This document shows positions 7,446 through 15,684 of a stretch of 64,000 nt of DNA, piece after piece. A program made the position numbers and the translations under genes. Every line of letters starts with the position of its first letter. Position 1 is the first letter of the stretch. The stretch is taken from contig SJPJ01000001.1 of assembly GCA_007859835.1 (NCBI GenBank), positions 1,934,033 to 1,998,032 on the forward strand, read 5' to 3'. The notes beneath the pieces were generated by a model. That model did not search any database and was not told the origin of the DNA. It saw only the letters and a list, made by a program, of their open reading frames with translations. Origin of the DNA: Novipirellula herctigrandis (GTDB lineage Bacteria > Planctomycetota > Planctomycetia > Pirellulales > Pirellulaceae).

Positions 7446-8339
7446 TTAGTCCAAATTAGCATTTGGAAACGGGCGGATTTCGCGATTAAAAAAAACGCCC
7501 CATAAGGATTCATCCAATCCCCATTCATCAATGAATTCGCAAGTTGAATCGTGCAGTTCTTCCTGAATCAGGACAACATTGGAAGCGTCAAACGGAATCG
7601 CCGGAGGTGGGTCGTATCCTGATAGTTTTTTGCGAAGCCATCCCATTTTCGAACGCCCTTTCCCCGGAAGCATCGCATGTAGTCTAAGATAGAGTGATGA
7701 TTCGCGAATCGCTCGTAGATATGGCGGCAGTGGAGACAACTCCTTCGTTTGATTGCTGCCTTGGCTGTCGATCGCGACTTTTTCATCGAGATCAAGTTCC
7801 AGAAAACGGCAAACGCCGGAAAGCTGTTCCTCGCGATTCGCAATATATCGTTCAAACTGAATGACTAAAACCTGCTCGCGAGGAAAGTGATTCATCCAAC
7901 TGGAAAGCTGCATCGCGTAATTGCTATAGTCGATGTATGTGCGATCATTCGCAATCGCATGATTTGCATCTTGTTGTACGTAACCCCGCCGATGTAAATA
8001 TGCATGGTGGCTTGTTGCTCGCAATAGCGGGTCGCGAACGATGTAGATTATTCTTAGATCATCACCAAGAACTTGTTTCGCTCGCTCTGGGACGCGTTTA
8101 TACGTGGGGAGTTTGGAATAGGTGGTCGAGGCTTCACCGCTGATGCATCCCAACGGGCAATCATCGAACAGTTGAGCATATTTTTTTCGCACGCTGTCAC
8201 CATAGATTTCATCCGATATTAACGCATCCGGCTCTTTCACCTCGGGCATGAATATTTGCGAATGTGAGTTCAAATCATCATACAACGTCGTTGTTCCTGC
8301 CTTCATTGCGCCGACAATCAAAAAACTTGGCAACGTCAT
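7446..8339 (-). CDS. Sulfotransferase family protein
   Basis: About 297 residues from the ATG at 8339. PSFLIVGAMKAGTTTL at the N-terminus is the 5-prime-phosphosulfate-binding loop of PAPS-dependent sulfotransferases, and IIYIVRDPLLRATSHH near residue 95 supplies the Arg and Ser/Thr of the 3-prime-phosphate site. It should transfer sulfate from PAPS to a sugar hydroxyl or amine, which would make the polysaccharide sulfated. The frame is open further upstream, but those 29 codons run into an IS element and cannot be native, so the ATG before TLPSFL is preferred. The insertion lies only about 75 bases upstream and probably separates the gene from its former promoter or operon partner. Confidence 0.88.
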   Translation of the reverse strand: MTLPSFLIVGAMKAGTTTLYDDLNSHSQIFMPEVKEPDALISDEIYGDSVRKKYAQLFDDCPLGCISGEASTTYSKLPTYKRVPERAKQVLGDDLRIIYIVRDPLLRATSHHAYLHRRGYVQQDANHAIANDRTYIDYSNYAMQLSSWMNHFPREQVLVIQFERYIANREEQLSGVCRFLELDLDEKVAIDSQGSNQTKELSPLPPYLRAIRESSLYLRLHAMLPGKGRSKMGWLRKKLSGYDPPPAIPFDASNVVLIQEELHDSTCEFIDEWGLDESLWGVFFNREIRPFPNANLD

Positions 8340-8420
8340 TTGGATTTCACCTATACTTTTTCTAATGCGCGTGACTGATCTTGAAGTTAATGCAAAAAGC
8401 ATCATCGAAAGACAACTAGT

Positions 8421-10258
8421 CCTCAATCAAGCGATCCACGCGTGACGTTTTCGGGTTTTTCGCTTGTGCGATGCGAGCAGACCGGTGGCCAGGCTTTTTG
8501 ATTTTCGATCTTGATCTTCGCATGGCTCGTGTTCTTTGAGTTAGGCGTTTGAGCGGTACCGAGACGTCCAGACCTCGGCTTCGTTGGTGCTGAGTCGTCA
8601 ACATCGCAGTGGCTTGCGGATGTGATCGTGTAGGGTCATCAGTAGGTCCACCGTAGGGCGATAGGTTAACAACCGGAAGACGCGCTGCCGTGACGAACGG
8701 ATGATTTGAGCGGGAAGAAGGATCAGCGAATTCAAATACGTCCAGAATTCCATCCGAATAATTCGGTTGCGAGCTTCCCGGCGAACACGTTTCTGACTTT
8801 CGTTGCCCTTGACTTGAACCAGCAACCCGCTCCAAATCTTCAACGTCCAAGCCAAGGAGGCGAACAGCATGTACGCCATGTTGCTTTCAAGGTTATCCAG
8901 CGGAGCGGTCAAGGCTCCACAGGCTTTCAATTGGCTGATCGTGTTTTCTTGGTCGCAACGCTGGTTGCTGCCGCGAATCACTTCCCTCGCTGGCAAAGTT
9001 CCTGCTGTTTCATTGGTGATATAAAAGAAGTATCGCTCTTCGGAGAACAGTAGCTGTTGCCCACTGGTTACATCAATGTCTTTGCGAACAACGATCATTC
9101 GATAAGTCTTCTCGCATGCGGTGGGACAATACTCGAATTCAGCGTAACTCTCTCCGGTAAGTCGTTGATTCTTGTAGCCATTGGTCTGGACGATTCGTTC
9201 TCTCTCGTTCGGACGGCAGGCACGCTCTGCCTTGTCCGGCGTGCTTCGCCTCGAACGGTCAAGCCGTTTCCATGCGGTTTTTGCAAGCGAATCAGCGATG
9301 CGGCAGAGGTTCCGATGAGCGGAATAGCCAAGAATGAACTTCACACCTGAGTTGTCCCAGCGATCCAAGTGCTCCGTCGACGAGAAGGCCGTATCGCCAC
9401 GAAGAACGATCTTTCGAAAGCCCGCCTGTGTGCATTGTTGGATCGCCAAGTCATAGAAAAATGCGGAGTCTTCCTCGCTGGTACGATTGCCGCTACGATT
9501 GTGCAGGTAAAGCAGCTCCTGAGTTTCCGCGAGCGTGACGACCAGCGGATGGTAGCCCCATTGGCCTTTGTAGTTGATGCCGATGCCGGATTTCTTTTCA
9601 CCGCTTGTTTCCACCATCGTTCCGTCTGCTTCGATCGTGGCGCAATCGAGAAAGCTGTCCTCTTGCTGCTTCCAAACGGTTTGCCGAACGCGATTGACTG
9701 CCTGCATGACCATGAGCAGCTTGAGGTGACTGAATCTCCGGCAGAAATCTCCAGCAGTAGTCGGGTCGGGTATGCGCTCCGCACCGAGTGCATCGAGATA
9801 GGCTTCGTCGTTGCGTCGTTGTTCGATGTGATCCAAGCACGTTCCACCGGCGAGCAGGTTCAGGGCAATGTTGAGAATGTGGTCAGTTTCGTCGTAGGGC
9901 AGGTGGAGCTTGAATACCTTTGCCGAACGATTGAGTTCCTTCCGCAGACCAAGCTTCTTGATCAGTTCGAGGATCACTGCGATACCGCCGCAGGAGACCG
10001 CCTGCTGTTTCTCGGCGAGTTCGAGTTTCGTGGTGGAAGGACGAATCATGGGCGATTTCCACGCTCCATGCTGGACTGAAATTCTGCGTAATAATCTCCG
10101 TTTGCGTTTTCGCAGTTGTTGACGTACCCTGATGTTCACTCGAAACCCCTTGTAGCGTGCGTGGATTGAAGTCTTAGTAACCTCCAATAGACGCGTAAAA
10201 CGCCAAGGGTTTTCGAGTTTTATAAAATATTCGCGACTTAGCAGTCGCTTGATTGAGG
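8421..10258. mobile_element. Complete IS1380-family insertion sequence
   Basis: An 1838-base element with terminal inverted repeats CCTCAATCAAGCGA (8421-8434 and the complement at 10245-10258). Both ends are flanked by ACTAGT (8415-8420 and 10259-10264), consistent with a target-site duplication; because ACTAGT is itself palindromic, the true duplication could be 4 to 6 bases. It holds one intact transposase gene. It sits between the sulfotransferase gene and a decayed transposase. Confidence 0.88.
8598..10187 (-). CDS. IS1380-family transposase
   Basis: A 529-residue DDE transposase. The catalytic acids are visible in ATIEADGTMVE (first Asp), LRGDTAFSS (second Asp) and CDQENTISQLKACG (Glu, in the Y/N-x-E-x-x-I region), with the family's beta-rich insertion between the second and third. 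An N-terminal basic segment (RKRKRRLLRR) precedes the family core, which begins near PSTTKLELAEKQ; the native start may lie there. The gene fills most of the element. No frameshift or stop is seen, so it may be active. Confidence 0.9.
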   Translation of the reverse strand: MEVTKTSIHARYKGFRVNIRVRQQLRKRKRRLLRRISVQHGAWKSPMIRPSTTKLELAEKQQAVSCGGIAVILELIKKLGLRKELNRSAKVFKLHLPYDETDHILNIALNLLAGGTCLDHIEQRRNDEAYLDALGAERIPDPTTAGDFCRRFSHLKLLMVMQAVNRVRQTVWKQQEDSFLDCATIEADGTMVETSGEKKSGIGINYKGQWGYHPLVVTLAETQELLYLHNRSGNRTSEEDSAFFYDLAIQQCTQAGFRKIVLRGDTAFSSTEHLDRWDNSGVKFILGYSAHRNLCRIADSLAKTAWKRLDRSRRSTPDKAERACRPNERERIVQTNGYKNQRLTGESYAEFEYCPTACEKTYRMIVVRKDIDVTSGQQLLFSEERYFFYITNETAGTLPAREVIRGSNQRCDQENTISQLKACGALTAPLDNLESNMAYMLFASLAWTLKIWSGLLVQVKGNESQKRVRREARNRIIRMEFWTYLNSLILLPAQIIRSSRQRVFRLLTYRPTVDLLMTLHDHIRKPLRC

Positions 10259-10289
10259 ACTAGTCGTAGTTTAAGAATCGGCTAGCGAT

Positions 10290-10981
10290 TCATTCAACGC
10301 GACCGATTCTCTCGTATAACTTATGGATCAGGTTTTGGGGAGCACGCCACGCAGGGATTTGCTGGAGTATCCGTCCGCCGGTGTAAGCCGAATCAGCAAT
10401 GAAATGCAGGGATTTGTCCGCTGCGTGATTAGCCAGGATTCGGATCATCGCCAACATCAAGTCTGTTTTCTTTCGGTGCTTTCGTCGTAGCTTCTCATTG
10501 GTTTTGGTGTTGAGATAGAGCCTCATCAGAATTGGAATGGCGAACTTTCGGTTGGGGTCTTTGCGTGAGGGTACGAGCACACAAAGCACGACCCAGCAGT
10601 GCCCACAACGAAACGAGGTGAATCCGCTGGAGCTTTGACAGGCATCGCGATGCATACCCGCGCCGTAGACTTTGAGTCCAGTTTTGTGAATCAGTGTATC
10701 GTCGCCAACCAAATCGTAGGTGGCCTGATCGTAAGCTTCACGACGAGGTCGAAGACCGCCAGTCCGACTGTGTCGATGGACCAACTCGCGTTGGCGAAGA
10801 CTCGATGACAAGCACGGTGGTGTTTGGTGGACTGGGTAGCTCGCAGTCCGCCGAGAATCGTACGCTTGGGAGCGAAGATCCATCCGGCGACGAGTTGCCG
10901 AAATGACTCTGCGGTTGGCTCGGACATCGCAGCGGTAAAGACTTGCAGAAGTGGCATGAAAGATGTTGTGATGTCCATTGA
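10290..10981 (-). pseudogene. Frameshifted, truncated DDE_5/IS701-like transposase
   Basis: From ATG 10981 (GGAGG about 11 bases upstream) one frame reads MDITTSFMPLLQVF...FRQLVAGWIFAPKR...WSIDTVGLAVFDLV, the N-terminal part of a DDE_5-type transposase. It loses homology near 10740. A second frame continues YDLVGDDTLIHKTGLKVYGAGMH...RFVIADSAYTGG to 10290, with the catalytic DD and ADSAY segments. The family's last 150 or so residues are missing. One frameshift plus a 3-prime truncation makes this non-functional. It lies next to the IS1380 element, a sign of repeated insertion at this spot. Confidence 0.82.
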
Positions 10982-11110
10982 AGGCGGCCTCCTCGTAAGG
11001 GTTATTTGACACAGGCGAAAGCCTGCAACCCGGAGGTCGTTTTCTTTATAAGCAATTGCTATCAAACGACTTAAAAGTGCGAAAGTCGAACTTAGAATCG
11101 GTTCAATCCT

Positions 11111-12295
11111 TCACCTTCCCCGTGTTTGCGAGTCGGCTAGAACTTCCGCGTACAAATCAGCATAAGCCTGTGACATCCGCTGGACATCAAACTTTTCGCG
11201 GACTCGTTGAGATAATAAATCAAAGTTGGCTTCATTCGGATCAGATGCTAAGACGTCGCTGATCGTTTGTCCAAGTGAGCTACTGTCGCCATCGGTGAAA
11301 AACCGCAGGGCATTGGAGTCGTCGTCGGCCACTTCTTCGAAGACGGGGATTCGGCTGGCAACGATTGGCGTGCCGCACAGCATCGCCTCGGCTAAGGCCA
11401 AGCCGAACCCTTCCTGAACACTTCGCGACGGCATGATGACCACGTCCGCTAATACCATCTGACGAATCGCTTGGTCATGATCAATCCAGCCGGAAAGTTG
11501 CACATGTTGGGCGACGTCCAGCGACCGGGCCAGTTCGAGCAGGTGTCCGCGATACGGTCCTTCGCCCAGCACCACGTAGCACAGATCCGGATGCTGCCGA
11601 ACCAGCCCAGGCAGAGCCTGAATCACCAGTTCATGTCCCTTTTCTTGGACCAGTCGGCCCACCGATAGCAGCGTTGGTCGCCTGACGGATGGTGTCATAG
11701 GGACCTTGGCGTTTACCTGCTGCACTACGTTCTGGATCGCGTTAGTATCTATACCGTTATAAATGACACGGTGTCGCGTATCCTCACGGTCGACACCGCT
11801 TTCATCCGGATCAAATGATGGCCGGTATGATCTGCCCACAGACTGGGACACGTAAACGACAGCATTGGACCTGAATTCAAACAAACGTGTGCCTCCACGG
11901 AGTAACGCGTTCATGGAACCGAAAAGCTCATGGCCCGTCGAGACAAGAATGACTTTCCTGTTTGAGGGGAAGGTGAGAACAAGCTTCGAGAGGATCCCTG
12001 GCATCGCAAAGTGCAAATGAACAATGTCGGGACGCTCACGCAACAACAACTTGCGAAACGCCCGTACAAATTGGAACGCCTCCAATAAACGAGATAGAGC
12101 AGGCAATCGACCGGGCTTCAAATAAATATCGCTTCCCACAATCCTGCTTGAAAACGCAACGGGTTCTAGGCTTGAGCGAAAACCATGCACACGGCAGCCA
12201 ACAATTTCGATACCGTCAGGAAGGGTTGTGGAAAGATTCTCAACAACCTGCCAGATCGCAAGTGCACCTGCTCGATCACAATGAAGAATTTTCAT
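11111..12295 (-). CDS. Family 4-type (GT-B) glycosyltransferase
   Basis: 394 residues from ATG 12295 (MKILHCDRAG), which overlaps the upstream acetyltransferase gene by 20 bases and has GAGG upstream. N-terminal GT4 domain to about residue 190, then a Glycos_transf_1 domain with PTLLSVGRLVQEKGHELVIQA, HVQLSGWIDHD and the donor-binding E-x7-E motif in EGFGLALAEAMLCGTPIVA. It should act at the inner membrane, adding a sugar from a nucleotide donor to the repeat unit. The frame is open for 24 more codons upstream but these lie inside the preceding gene. Donor and linkage unknown. Confidence 0.9.
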   Translation of the reverse strand: MKILHCDRAGALAIWQVVENLSTTLPDGIEIVGCRVHGFRSSLEPVAFSSRIVGSDIYLKPGRLPALSRLLEAFQFVRAFRKLLLRERPDIVHLHFAMPGILSKLVLTFPSNRKVILVSTGHELFGSMNALLRGGTRLFEFRSNAVVYVSQSVGRSYRPSFDPDESGVDREDTRHRVIYNGIDTNAIQNVVQQVNAKVPMTPSVRRPTLLSVGRLVQEKGHELVIQALPGLVRQHPDLCYVVLGEGPYRGHLLELARSLDVAQHVQLSGWIDHDQAIRQMVLADVVIMPSRSVQEGFGLALAEAMLCGTPIVASRIPVFEEVADDDSNALRFFTDGDSSSLGQTISDVLASDPNEANFDLLSQRVREKFDVQRMSQAYADLYAEVLADSQTRGR

Positions 12296-12830
12296 CGATA
12301 CTGGCCTCAATTGTAACGGATGATACGGCCGCGGGCCGAACAAGTTGATTAGGCATGATTGCTCCACTTACTACGGAATTCGCCCCGACCAGGCACCCCG
12401 CACCGATATGTGCCCCCGGGGTAACAGTGACGTGTGCACCAAGCCAAGTTCCGTGGCCAATGTGTATTGCCTTCATTTTCCCATAGGCGAACCGATATGA
12501 ATTGTTTCTGCGACCGTGATGAGTTGAAATGACGATACACCTAGGTCCTAACATGACTTCATCTTCCAGAACGCATCCGCCCGTGCCGCAAACCCAGGAT
12601 CCTTCTGCAATATAGACATCATTGCCAATGACTAAATTGCCAGGTCTGATAAAACGTACGAACCGTCCAAATTGAAAGTTCCTTCCGCAGCTCTTGAAAA
12701 AAGGTCTTGCCAAAAAACCCCGTATCCGACAAAAGTGTGGGTGATCAGGCAAAATGCAGGTTACCGTTGAGATCAAAAATAATGGTATCTCTCGCAGAAG
12801 ATACCCAGCAAAGACCTTTCGACTCGCCAT
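12276..12830 (-). CDS. Left-handed beta-helix (hexapeptide) acyltransferase, WcaF/LacA-like
   Basis: A 184-residue protein with hexapeptide repeats (IGNDVYIAEGSWV, IGHGTWLGAHVTV, IGAGCLVGANSVV) and the ISTHHGRR segment whose His is typical of the acetyl-CoA-dependent active site. The N-terminal 60 residues include a hydrophobic segment, IPLFLISTVTCIL. It probably acetylates a sugar of the exopolysaccharide. Its last codons overlap the start of the next glycosyltransferase gene, which suggests translational coupling. The substrate cannot be told. Confidence 0.85.
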   Translation of the reverse strand: MASRKVFAGYLLREIPLFLISTVTCILPDHPHFCRIRGFLARPFFKSCGRNFQFGRFVRFIRPGNLVIGNDVYIAEGSWVCGTGGCVLEDEVMLGPRCIVISTHHGRRNNSYRFAYGKMKAIHIGHGTWLGAHVTVTPGAHIGAGCLVGANSVVSGAIMPNQLVRPAAVSSVTIEASIDENSSL

Positions 12831-12976
12831 AGTGTCATATCCTTCTATGCATGTAGTCGGGGCAGCGTCAGTTTAACGCTATATCAATCGGGCCAGATGA
12901 TTGCCAATCAAAACATCAAAATTCCCTTGGCATCCCTGTGCCAATTTACGACAAAATCATTCAGATAGCGTCAGAT

Positions 12977-14053
12977 TCATGCTTTGGGCAAGTAGGATTG
13001 GTAGACGTTATGGTAAATCGCTGCAATGCGCTGTGGCTGATAATGTTCGATTGCATGTTGCTGACCCGCTAGCCCAATCGCGAACGATTGATCACGATGC
13101 TCGACGTGCCAGAGAATCAACTTGGCTAGCGCATCGGTATCGCCGATGGGAAAGCGGTGCCCCGTTACACCATGGTCGATGTATTCGGCTGATGCTGGAA
13201 AGTCGGACGTGATCGTCGGCACTCCCAACATCATCGCCTCGACGGCAGACATACCGAAGCCTTCAAAACGTGACGGTAAAACGAAGAAATCTGCCAACGC
13301 TACACGCTTCATGGCCTCATCGTGAGGTAATGCCCCTGACAAAAAGACAATGGAGCCAAGCGAAAACGCGTCAATTTGTTGCTGGAGATGGTTGCGAAGT
13401 GTTCCGTCGCCAATGATTTCGACCTGCAAATTGTGGCGATGGCATTCGTCGAGATCATCAATCGCTTGAATCAGTGTGTCCCACGACTTTTGTGTTTCGA
13501 GCCTGCCACACCCAACCAGCTTTATCCGACCGGCATTCGATTGCTTTCTCTCGGAAGCATCGTTGCTCACGGAAATCGGTGGTGACGCCTGAATCACATC
13601 GGGTATCCACTTACGCAATTGATCTGCTGTGAATGCCGAAGCGCCGATCACGCGATCACACATTGCCGCTGCGATCCGAAAGCCCATCTGATGTCGGCAC
13701 GACCATTGACTAATGGGCAGGTGAAACGTGGAAATCACTGGAACGCGGGACCATGGCTTCAGGGATAGAATCGCGGGTAAGATGGAAGTGTAAAGATGCA
13801 GATGCACGATATCAGGCTGCTGTTGGTTGACGATGGAACGCAGTGCTCTGAATTTACGCGACGGTTCCTTGCCACATATCTCAACTGGGCCACCCCATCT
13901 GTCAGATGAAACCGACAAGTTGGCTTTGTCACTCAGTAGAACTAGGCGGAATTCGGATTCGGCCAAGGCAGCAGACAACGTATCGTACAGAACATCAACA
14001 TACTGTTCAGTTCCCCCATTCCCCCATTCCTCGAGCACTACAAGTACTTTCAT
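12977..14053 (-). CDS. Family 4-type (GT-B) glycosyltransferase
   Basis: 358 residues from ATG 14053 (MKVLVVLEEWGNGGTEQYV), which shares an ATGA overlap with the stop of the upstream gene. The GG-T-E loop near residue 15 is the acceptor-side glycine loop of GT4 enzymes; KLVGCGRLETQKSWDTLIQAI begins the C-terminal domain and EGFGMSAVEAMMLGVPTI holds the conserved E-x7-E donor motif. Function as a sugar transferase of the cluster is secure, specificity is not. A gap of 146 bases separates it from the acetyltransferase gene downstream. Confidence 0.9.
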   Translation of the reverse strand: MKVLVVLEEWGNGGTEQYVDVLYDTLSAALAESEFRLVLLSDKANLSVSSDRWGGPVEICGKEPSRKFRALRSIVNQQQPDIVHLHLYTSILPAILSLKPWSRVPVISTFHLPISQWSCRHQMGFRIAAAMCDRVIGASAFTADQLRKWIPDVIQASPPISVSNDASERKQSNAGRIKLVGCGRLETQKSWDTLIQAIDDLDECHRHNLQVEIIGDGTLRNHLQQQIDAFSLGSIVFLSGALPHDEAMKRVALADFFVLPSRFEGFGMSAVEAMMLGVPTITSDFPASAEYIDHGVTGHRFPIGDTDALAKLILWHVEHRDQSFAIGLAGQQHAIEHYQPQRIAAIYHNVYQSYLPKA

Positions 14054-15321
14054 TTGTTCATCACGGACTTGGAATCGTTTTCTATAGTAGATTTTAACAA
14101 CCGCCGTTTCCACCATTGCGTCTGACTAACAATTCGTTTTCGAATCCATTGCTGACCTTTATTTGCAATGTACAGTGTCCGCGACTGGCTAATGGGCTTT
14201 GTGCCCTCTTTGGCCGCTGCACAGATCGAGAAAAACTCATTCATTCGATCTTCGAGTTCAAATTGCCGAACGCTCGCCCTCGCTTTTTCGGTGAATTCTA
14301 AATAAGAACGCTCGTCCGCATTGAGAACGTTCCTTAGTAGGTTGACCACTTTTTTGTTAGGTTCTCGCGAGGTTAACCGCTCTCCGACGCATCCAGGAGG
14401 CTGATTCCAAAGATAGCCATAGGACAATCCATCCATGTCATCCACGACCGCGCAGACCGAGGGAACGCCGCAAGCGGATGCTTCAAGCATGGCGGTTCCC
14501 ATGCCAACAAAAACGGTCGACTTCGCGAAATGTTGCCGGAGTTCTTCATAGGGAACAATTCCGTGCATCGTGCAACGATCAAGGACTCCCAAACGCTTGC
14601 ATTCAGCAATCATTTCTTCCTTTACAAGTTCCCGAGTATTGGGTTCATCGTCACCGATTACATGCCACTGCGTGTCGTACCCTTCGTTGAGCAACTGCCG
14701 TAATACACGCGGCATGTAAAGATTGTAGCCTTTAAATTGTGTCAACCGCCCAACGGAGAGGATGATTCCTGATTGACGATTCGGAAATACATTCTCGCTA
14801 TCGCAGACTTCCACGGGCAACTTCCAGATTGGGGATGTAGGGAGTGGGCGATCCATTCTATGTTCATGTATTTGACGCATCGCTTCGTTCATATAGAGCT
14901 TATTCTCGTCGTGAGTACCCTCTTGAAACACGAAGTCAAAAAAGTGTTTGCGGCCAATCGTGGTTCCGGTATTTGGGTGAAAGACTCCTGCTATCAGTTT
15001 GGCACGAGAGCGAGTGGCGCGAATTAGATGGTAGGCGAACATGCATCCGCCACCCGAAAAGCTCATTACGAAATCGGCGTCGCGAATGCGCTCGCGAACG
15101 CGTCGTGGAAACGGCCATCTGGGAACCACTGCCGCACCAAAATTTGTAGAGCCAACGATAAACGTTTCGCAGTCCTCGGGCATCTTGCCTTCAAGGTATC
15201 CACCTTGTGCAGTAATAATCGCAACCGAATGCCCGCGACTAATCAGCCAGCGGGCCATTCGAATCATCAATGTTTCGTTGCCTCCCATTACAAGGCGGCA
15301 AGTCAAGAACACAAACTTCAT
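14050..15321 (-). CDS. GT-B glycosyltransferase (GT4/group 1-like)
   Basis: 423 residues from ATG 15321 (MKFVFLTCRLVMGGNETLM), with AGGAA about nine bases upstream. GGNETL is the glycine-rich loop near the N-terminus; ILSVGRLTQFKGYNLYMPRVL opens the C-terminal Rossmann domain. The donor-site motif is variant: STVFVGMGTAMLEASACGVPSV keeps the second Glu (LEAS) but lacks the usual E-G-F. This is the sort of change seen in divergent GT4 proteins. The extra 40-50 C-terminal residues are basic (RKRIVSQTQWWKRR) and may contact the membrane. It overlaps the next gene by ATGA. Confidence 0.82.
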   Translation of the reverse strand: MKFVFLTCRLVMGGNETLMIRMARWLISRGHSVAIITAQGGYLEGKMPEDCETFIVGSTNFGAAVVPRWPFPRRVRERIRDADFVMSFSGGGCMFAYHLIRATRSRAKLIAGVFHPNTGTTIGRKHFFDFVFQEGTHDENKLYMNEAMRQIHEHRMDRPLPTSPIWKLPVEVCDSENVFPNRQSGIILSVGRLTQFKGYNLYMPRVLRQLLNEGYDTQWHVIGDDEPNTRELVKEEMIAECKRLGVLDRCTMHGIVPYEELRQHFAKSTVFVGMGTAMLEASACGVPSVCAVVDDMDGLSYGYLWNQPPGCVGERLTSREPNKKVVNLLRNVLNADERSYLEFTEKARASVRQFELEDRMNEFFSICAAAKEGTKPISQSRTLYIANKGQQWIRKRIVSQTQWWKRRLLKSTIENDSKSVMNK

Positions 15322-15495
15322 TGGGAACAATTCCTGCGAGTTACTGAATTTATGGTCGCTTAAAAGCAAAGATCGCGATTCTGTTGGCCATTGGCACCAA
15401 AGGCTTCGCCTTCCTCAATATCAGCGTCTCAATACAAACTACAATAAACCGCGAGTAGATAATAGACAATATTCAGGGAGCAATGACTCACTTCT

Positions 15496-15684
15496 TCACA
15501 CATTGAAAGCTGGCATTTTGGTGTTGCGCTCGTAGACATTTGAAAGAGTTTCAAATTCGAGTGGCGAATGGGTTTTGGCAAATGCACCTTCAATGGATTC
15601 GCAGATCAGTTTTTCTTGATTGTATGCAAGCAGCGCAAACGTGATCAAAGGTTTTTCGGGTTTGGGTTCGCTGGTGTTTGTCAT
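15496..15684 (-). pseudogene. Truncated family 2 glycosyltransferase (N-terminal 62 residues)
   Basis: From ATG 15684, overlapping the flippase stop by ATGA, the frame reads MTNTSEPKPEKPLITFALLAYNQ...IEGAFAKTHSPLEFE and then loses homology and stops at 15496. Family 2 enzymes begin with just such a segment and continue with a DDCS/DDGS motif, which is absent. The coupled start shows it was once a proper operon member. About 175 bases separate it from the next glycosyltransferase start. Confidence 0.8.

Noticed and set aside
8426-8427. Sulfotransferase start at 8426 as the longest frame
   Set aside because: The extra codons run into the IS terminal repeat; ATG 8339 directly precedes the conserved PAPS-binding loop.
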